50,514 bases of DNA. Source: Agrilactobacillus composti DSM 18527 = JCM 14202 (GTDB lineage: Bacteria; Bacillota; Bacilli; Lactobacillales; Lactobacillaceae). A program made the position numbers and the translations under genes. Positions 47,571 to 50,514 of this stretch are shown here, one piece after another. Within the stretch, counting starts at the first letter, position 1. Each line of letters begins with the position of its first letter. The stretch is from contig NZ_AZGA01000018.1 of the NCBI RefSeq assembly GCF_001436375.1, positions 1-50,514 on the forward strand. Reading direction: 5' to 3'. The notes beneath the pieces are model-generated. The model was given only the letters and a program-made list of their open reading frames with translations. It did no database searches and was not told the origin of the DNA.

Positions 47571-47610
47571 TATTATCATGTATCGTGACGTATTATCATG
47601 TACCGTCGCC
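47571..47610 (+). repeat. Tandem direct repeat of 20 bp
   Basis: TATTATCATGTATCGTGACG is followed at once by TATTATCATGTACCGTCGCC. Units of 20 bases give two helix turns. They lie between the lysis genes and the deacetylase gene. Confidence 0.8.
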
Positions 47611-47723
47611 AAACCTATTGTATGCGTCAACTTAATGATTTAATCTAATAATCGAACACGTGTTAGCAACAAACATCCCCGATCAGGATGACAACAAAAA
47701 AATAAATTACGAGGTGTTTTATT

Positions 47724-49205
47724 ATGAATTATTTTAGTGACAACGGCGGCAGTGTAACTTTTGAAAACAAGACATTGGGTTGGCAGATTATTAGAGATGG
47801 TTTTGTACCTGATAAATCTTTCGACGCAACGGCATTTACCCCAGGTTTTACAACCAGTGCTTCTGGCACTGGGATTATTAAGTTTTATGAGCCTGGAACA
47901 ACAATTGGAGCACAATATAAGGATGAAATTATGTCTGATGTGCTATTACCACAGATTGCGGCATATCAGACTGCTGATGATTTTTGGATTTTTAATTCTG
48001 ATGCCTTGAATGATCCAACCAGCAATTTTACCGGTCGTCGAATTTACTGCTGGCAAGGTGAGAACGTTTATAATACGTTCAAATTTGGCCGTCATGTAGT
48101 GAAGCAGATTGATGCTAACGGCCCTTATACCATTCACAATCAAGGTTACGCCGGGATGGTCGGCGGTATTCAACAAATTGACAACGTCTATTTTATCAAT
48201 GTGGGCGGTGATCAATGGGTTCGACGCTACGACTTATCACAAAATCAGACCGAGTGGTTTGGGAATGCTAACAGTTTTGACGATTACCAATTGGCCGAAA
48301 ACCTAAACATTCCACAAGGTGCCAGCGTTCTGAGCAGTGTGTTTGTAGATGAGCAAAAAGTTGTGGGCACTTATGATGGCTCTGAGACAAAAAATTGCGT
48401 TGAAGTCAATGGGCGCAAATATGCTAAAGTGTCAGGGGGCTATGTGTCTGATCAACCAGTTTTTGCCAATATTCCGGATACTGGCAATAATTCTGGGAAT
48501 GGTCAGTTTATCACTTTGGGGTACCACGATTTTAGTGCCACTGATACATCAAGTGATACGGTCTTAGACTATCCTGCTTTTAAAGCTGAAATGGATTGGA
48601 TTCAAAACAATGGGTACCATACTTTAACCGAAGATGAAGCTTTAGGAGCTTTACTTGAAGGCAAAACAATTCCAGAAAAATCAGTTTTATTAACTTTTGA
48701 CGATTATTATCCAAGCTGGAATAACCCTATTGGCGACAATCCAAGTATGATTGAAACTTTACAGGAATATGGATTTAATGCATTGTTATTTCTGACAACT
48801 AAGAAAGTCAGCGATGGCGGAGCCTGGGATTATCTACGACAATTGGATAAAACTCAATTTGCCATTGGCGACCATAACTATACCCACATTCCTGACGACA
48901 TGCTATCTGATGACGATTTGGTGGCTCAAGTTTCGGATTCTAAAGATACGCTTGAACAACAGTTGCAAATTCAGGTACGATCTTACGCTTATCCGTATGG
49001 TAGTCGAAATGATAAGGCAAGATTACAATTGCGTAAAGCCGGTTATAAAGCAGGATTTAACTTTGGATATGGTAGCAATAAGATGGATCCAGCAGGTGAT
49101 AATTATACCCATGGTGTCCGTGAAAACTTACTAGAAAAGTATAATCTAACTCGTGTACCAGTTAATAATGGAAATAAATATAGCTTTAATTCAATTTTTG
49201 GTTAA
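47724..49205 (+). CDS. Polysaccharide deacetylase domain protein without signal peptide
   Basis: 493 aa. The C-terminal half (about 265-493) is a NodB domain: TFDDYYPSW (metal Asp), GDHNYTH (His pair), RSYAYPYG (conserved Arg-x-Pro-Tyr). The N-terminal half is beta-rich with GGDQWVRRYDL-like S-layer repeats. It resembles cell-wall-modifying PgdA-type enzymes but has no signal peptide: the protein starts MNYFSDNGGSV. SD GAGGTG. Might leave the cell by lysis via the neighbouring holin-lysin. Confidence 0.78.
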   Translation: MNYFSDNGGSVTFENKTLGWQIIRDGFVPDKSFDATAFTPGFTTSASGTGIIKFYEPGTTIGAQYKDEIMSDVLLPQIAAYQTADDFWIFNSDALNDPTSNFTGRRIYCWQGENVYNTFKFGRHVVKQIDANGPYTIHNQGYAGMVGGIQQIDNVYFINVGGDQWVRRYDLSQNQTEWFGNANSFDDYQLAENLNIPQGASVLSSVFVDEQKVVGTYDGSETKNCVEVNGRKYAKVSGGYVSDQPVFANIPDTGNNSGNGQFITLGYHDFSATDTSSDTVLDYPAFKAEMDWIQNNGYHTLTEDEALGALLEGKTIPEKSVLLTFDDYYPSWNNPIGDNPSMIETLQEYGFNALLFLTTKKVSDGGAWDYLRQLDKTQFAIGDHNYTHIPDDMLSDDDLVAQVSDSKDTLEQQLQIQVRSYAYPYGSRNDKARLQLRKAGYKAGFNFGYGSNKMDPAGDNYTHGVRENLLEKYNLTRVPVNNGNKYSFNSIFG

Positions 49206-49241
49206 ATATTCTAATATGTTAAATCAGGATTGAACTCAAAG

Positions 49242-49286
49242 GAGCTCCCACTCAAGGATGAAAAAAATTGAATGAGAGCTCTTTTT
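49242..49286 (+). terminator. Terminator after the deacetylase gene
   Basis: GAGCTCCCACTCAA pairs imperfectly with TTGAATGAGAGCTC, followed by five T. Confidence 0.7.
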
Positions 49287-49478
49287 ATTGTCAAAACCAA
49301 CAATAAAAAGAAGCATTATCTAAATTGCCATATAAATAAAAAGTCGGGCTGGGACCAATATCAAAACAAAGGTCAGAATCATGGGGGGAAATAAGTGTGG
49401 TGAACAATCATAATGAAATAATCCAAAATATAGAAATCATTGTTTTTTTACAGTAAATCTTCTTAAATTAAAATAACA

Positions 49479-50147
49479 TTATCTATTCCTGGTAAGCGTA
49501 CTGTCAAGATAATAAGCAGGAATCCATTGGTTAGCACCGATGTCAAACCAAAGCCCTGAATCATAGGAAAAATAGACTTGATTCAGTGTAAAGGAATCTC
49601 CAGGATCAACCCATTGAGTGGGTGTTTGATAGGCTGGCGACTGCCATAATGCGACTGGGCCACTATTTTGTACAGTTGCGATATAGTCACTGCGATATAC
49701 CATAGTCCAAGGTAAATCTGATGTAAAGCCTATGCCATGATACATACCTAATCCCTTAAAGGTAACTTCACCCACTGGTATTTTGATAGCTTGTTTATTG
49801 TTTAGAAATAAGTTTGGACCAACTTCATAAGACTCATCAGCGTAACCGATAGTATAATAATCGTTGTTAGTACTTACACTAGGAATGAACCAGTTTCCCT
49901 TATATGCATTTGAAACTTTCCATACAGAAAGACCTGGAACATATGAGTCCGTGGGTTCAGTATCAAAGTAATTTGTTGTATGGGCAAGAAACTTTGGGTA
50001 ACTAGCGTCAGTTAATGCTAAAAATGAAGAATCTCGAATGGGAAATACTACTTCATCATCCGCAGCAGAAACGGACTTCGCTGGAATCAATGCGAATAAT
50101 AATGCTGAAGCAACAAGTAAGATAAAGCCTAAAATTTTCTTCCTCAT
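49479..50147 (-). CDS. Exported protein with GANQW motif, paralogue A
   Basis: 222 aa; signal peptide MRKKILGFILLVASALLFALIPAKSVSA cleaved before ADD. The last 70 residues include VALWQSPAYQTPTQWVDPG and LWFDIGANQWIPAYYL, the form of S-layer/SLAP and SH3-like wall-binding repeats. SD GGAGGA before ATG. Tandem with a close relative at 50176. Function unknown; probably cell surface. Confidence 0.78.
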   Translation of the reverse strand: MRKKILGFILLVASALLFALIPAKSVSAADDEVVFPIRDSSFLALTDASYPKFLAHTTNYFDTEPTDSYVPGLSVWKVSNAYKGNWFIPSVSTNNDYYTIGYADESYEVGPNLFLNNKQAIKIPVGEVTFKGLGMYHGIGFTSDLPWTMVYRSDYIATVQNSGPVALWQSPAYQTPTQWVDPGDSFTLNQVYFSYDSGLWFDIGANQWIPAYYLDSTLTRNR

Positions 50148-50175
50148 AATTAAATTCCTCCATAGTTTAAAAATA

Positions 50176-50514
50176 TCAGCTGGTTGGCACTAGGGTATTA
50201 TCAAGATAGTAAGCCGGAATCCATTGATTAGCGCCAATGTCAAACCAAAGTCCAGAATCGTAGGAGAAGTAAGCTTGATTGATGGTAAAAGTTTCTCCGG
50301 GATTAACTTGTTGTACGGGAGTTTGATAGGCCGGTGATTGCCAAAGGGTCACGGGACCGTTATTTTTCACTGTGACAATGTAATAACTATGGAAAATCAT
50401 TTTCCAAGGTGAATCATCATTGAAGTCCTTGCCGCGATATACGCCAATTTCTTTGAACGTTATTTTATTAGCAGGAATTACAATGGCTTGATAGTCTGTT
50501 AGAAACATATCTGG
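50176..50514 (-). CDS. Exported protein with GANQW motif, paralogue B (5' part outside window)
   Basis: At least 112 residues are visible. Aligns with the C-terminal half of paralogue A throughout: PWKMIFHSYYIVTVKNNGPVTLWQSPAYQTP and YFSYDSGLWFDIGANQWIPAYYL are near-identical. The frame stays open to the edge and lacks the signal peptide there, so the real start lies beyond 50514. An internal Met at 50508 is not a credible start. Confidence 0.8.
   Translation of the reverse strand, partial: PDMFLTDYQAIVIPANKITFKEIGVYRGKDFNDDSPWKMIFHSYYIVTVKNNGPVTLWQSPAYQTPVQQVNPGETFTINQAYFSYDSGLWFDIGANQWIPAYYLDNTLVPTS

Noticed and set aside
49349-49366. GTCGGGCTGGGACC, similar to a short repeat seen in many Firmicutes intergenic regions
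   Set aside because: Only one copy was seen in this window, so no repeat family can be supported.

Overview
The window carries the chromosomal replication origin of a low-to-mid GC Gram-positive bacterium, almost certainly a member of the Lactobacillaceae. The order rpmH-rnpA-yidC-jag-mnmE-mnmG (plus strand) against dnaA-dnaN-yaaA-recF-gyrB-gyrA-rpsF-ssb-rpsR (minus strand), strong AGGAGG-type ribosome binding sites, a T-box before metA and S-layer-like exported proteins fit this family. The DnaA N-terminus resembles the casei-like lactobacilli; the genus is not decided here.

Layout. 1-1568: an intact iscB gene (RNA-guided nuclease, OMEGA system) with the 3' part of its omega RNA; its left end is outside the window. 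1623-11176: lipid kinase (with a perfect parS site at its start codon), an ABC exporter, a T-box-controlled metA-metY methionine operon, a ZIP metal transporter, a sugar O-acetyltransferase, and bioY/birA facing away from a shared BirA operator. 11249-12938: a second intact iscB element in the opposite orientation with its complete omega RNA, touching the stop codon of an antitoxin-like XRE gene. 13459-24634: ribosomal/ssb, gyrase, recF, dnaN, dnaA and oriC, with DnaA boxes on both sides of dnaA and an AT-rich unwinding region with DnaA-trio-like repeats between dnaA and dnaN. 24494-30321: rpmH to mnmG. The usual rsmG/noc/parA/parB genes do not follow mnmG.

30533-45934 is accessory: an XRE-AbrB regulator with an ABC transporter, small membrane proteins split by a complete IS200/IS605 element (tnpA + tnpB + right-end RNA), DJ-1 and isochorismatase-like enzymes, a TraX-like membrane protein, two MDR oxidoreductases with their regulators (RRNPP-like and HxlR), and a pair that looks like competence regulation: a ComK-like protein followed by a ComX/SigH-like sigma factor with a perfect 16-bp palindrome at its probable transcription start.

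45.6-50.5 kb is a cell-envelope/lysis region: an unknown basic protein, a holin plus GH25 endolysin without other phage genes, a polysaccharide deacetylase without signal peptide, and two tandem exported paralogues with GANQW-type repeats. An 11-bp motif (TATTATCATGT/A family) recurs five times around the lysis genes and may be the binding site of a shared regulator.

Most notable: two diverged but intact IscB systems near one origin, with compensatory base changes in the omega RNA; a TnpB element whose predicted guide and TAM can be read at its ends; the ComK-like/sigma pair; and the repeated motif around the orphan lysis cassette. All functions are inferred from sequence read by eye; no database search was run.
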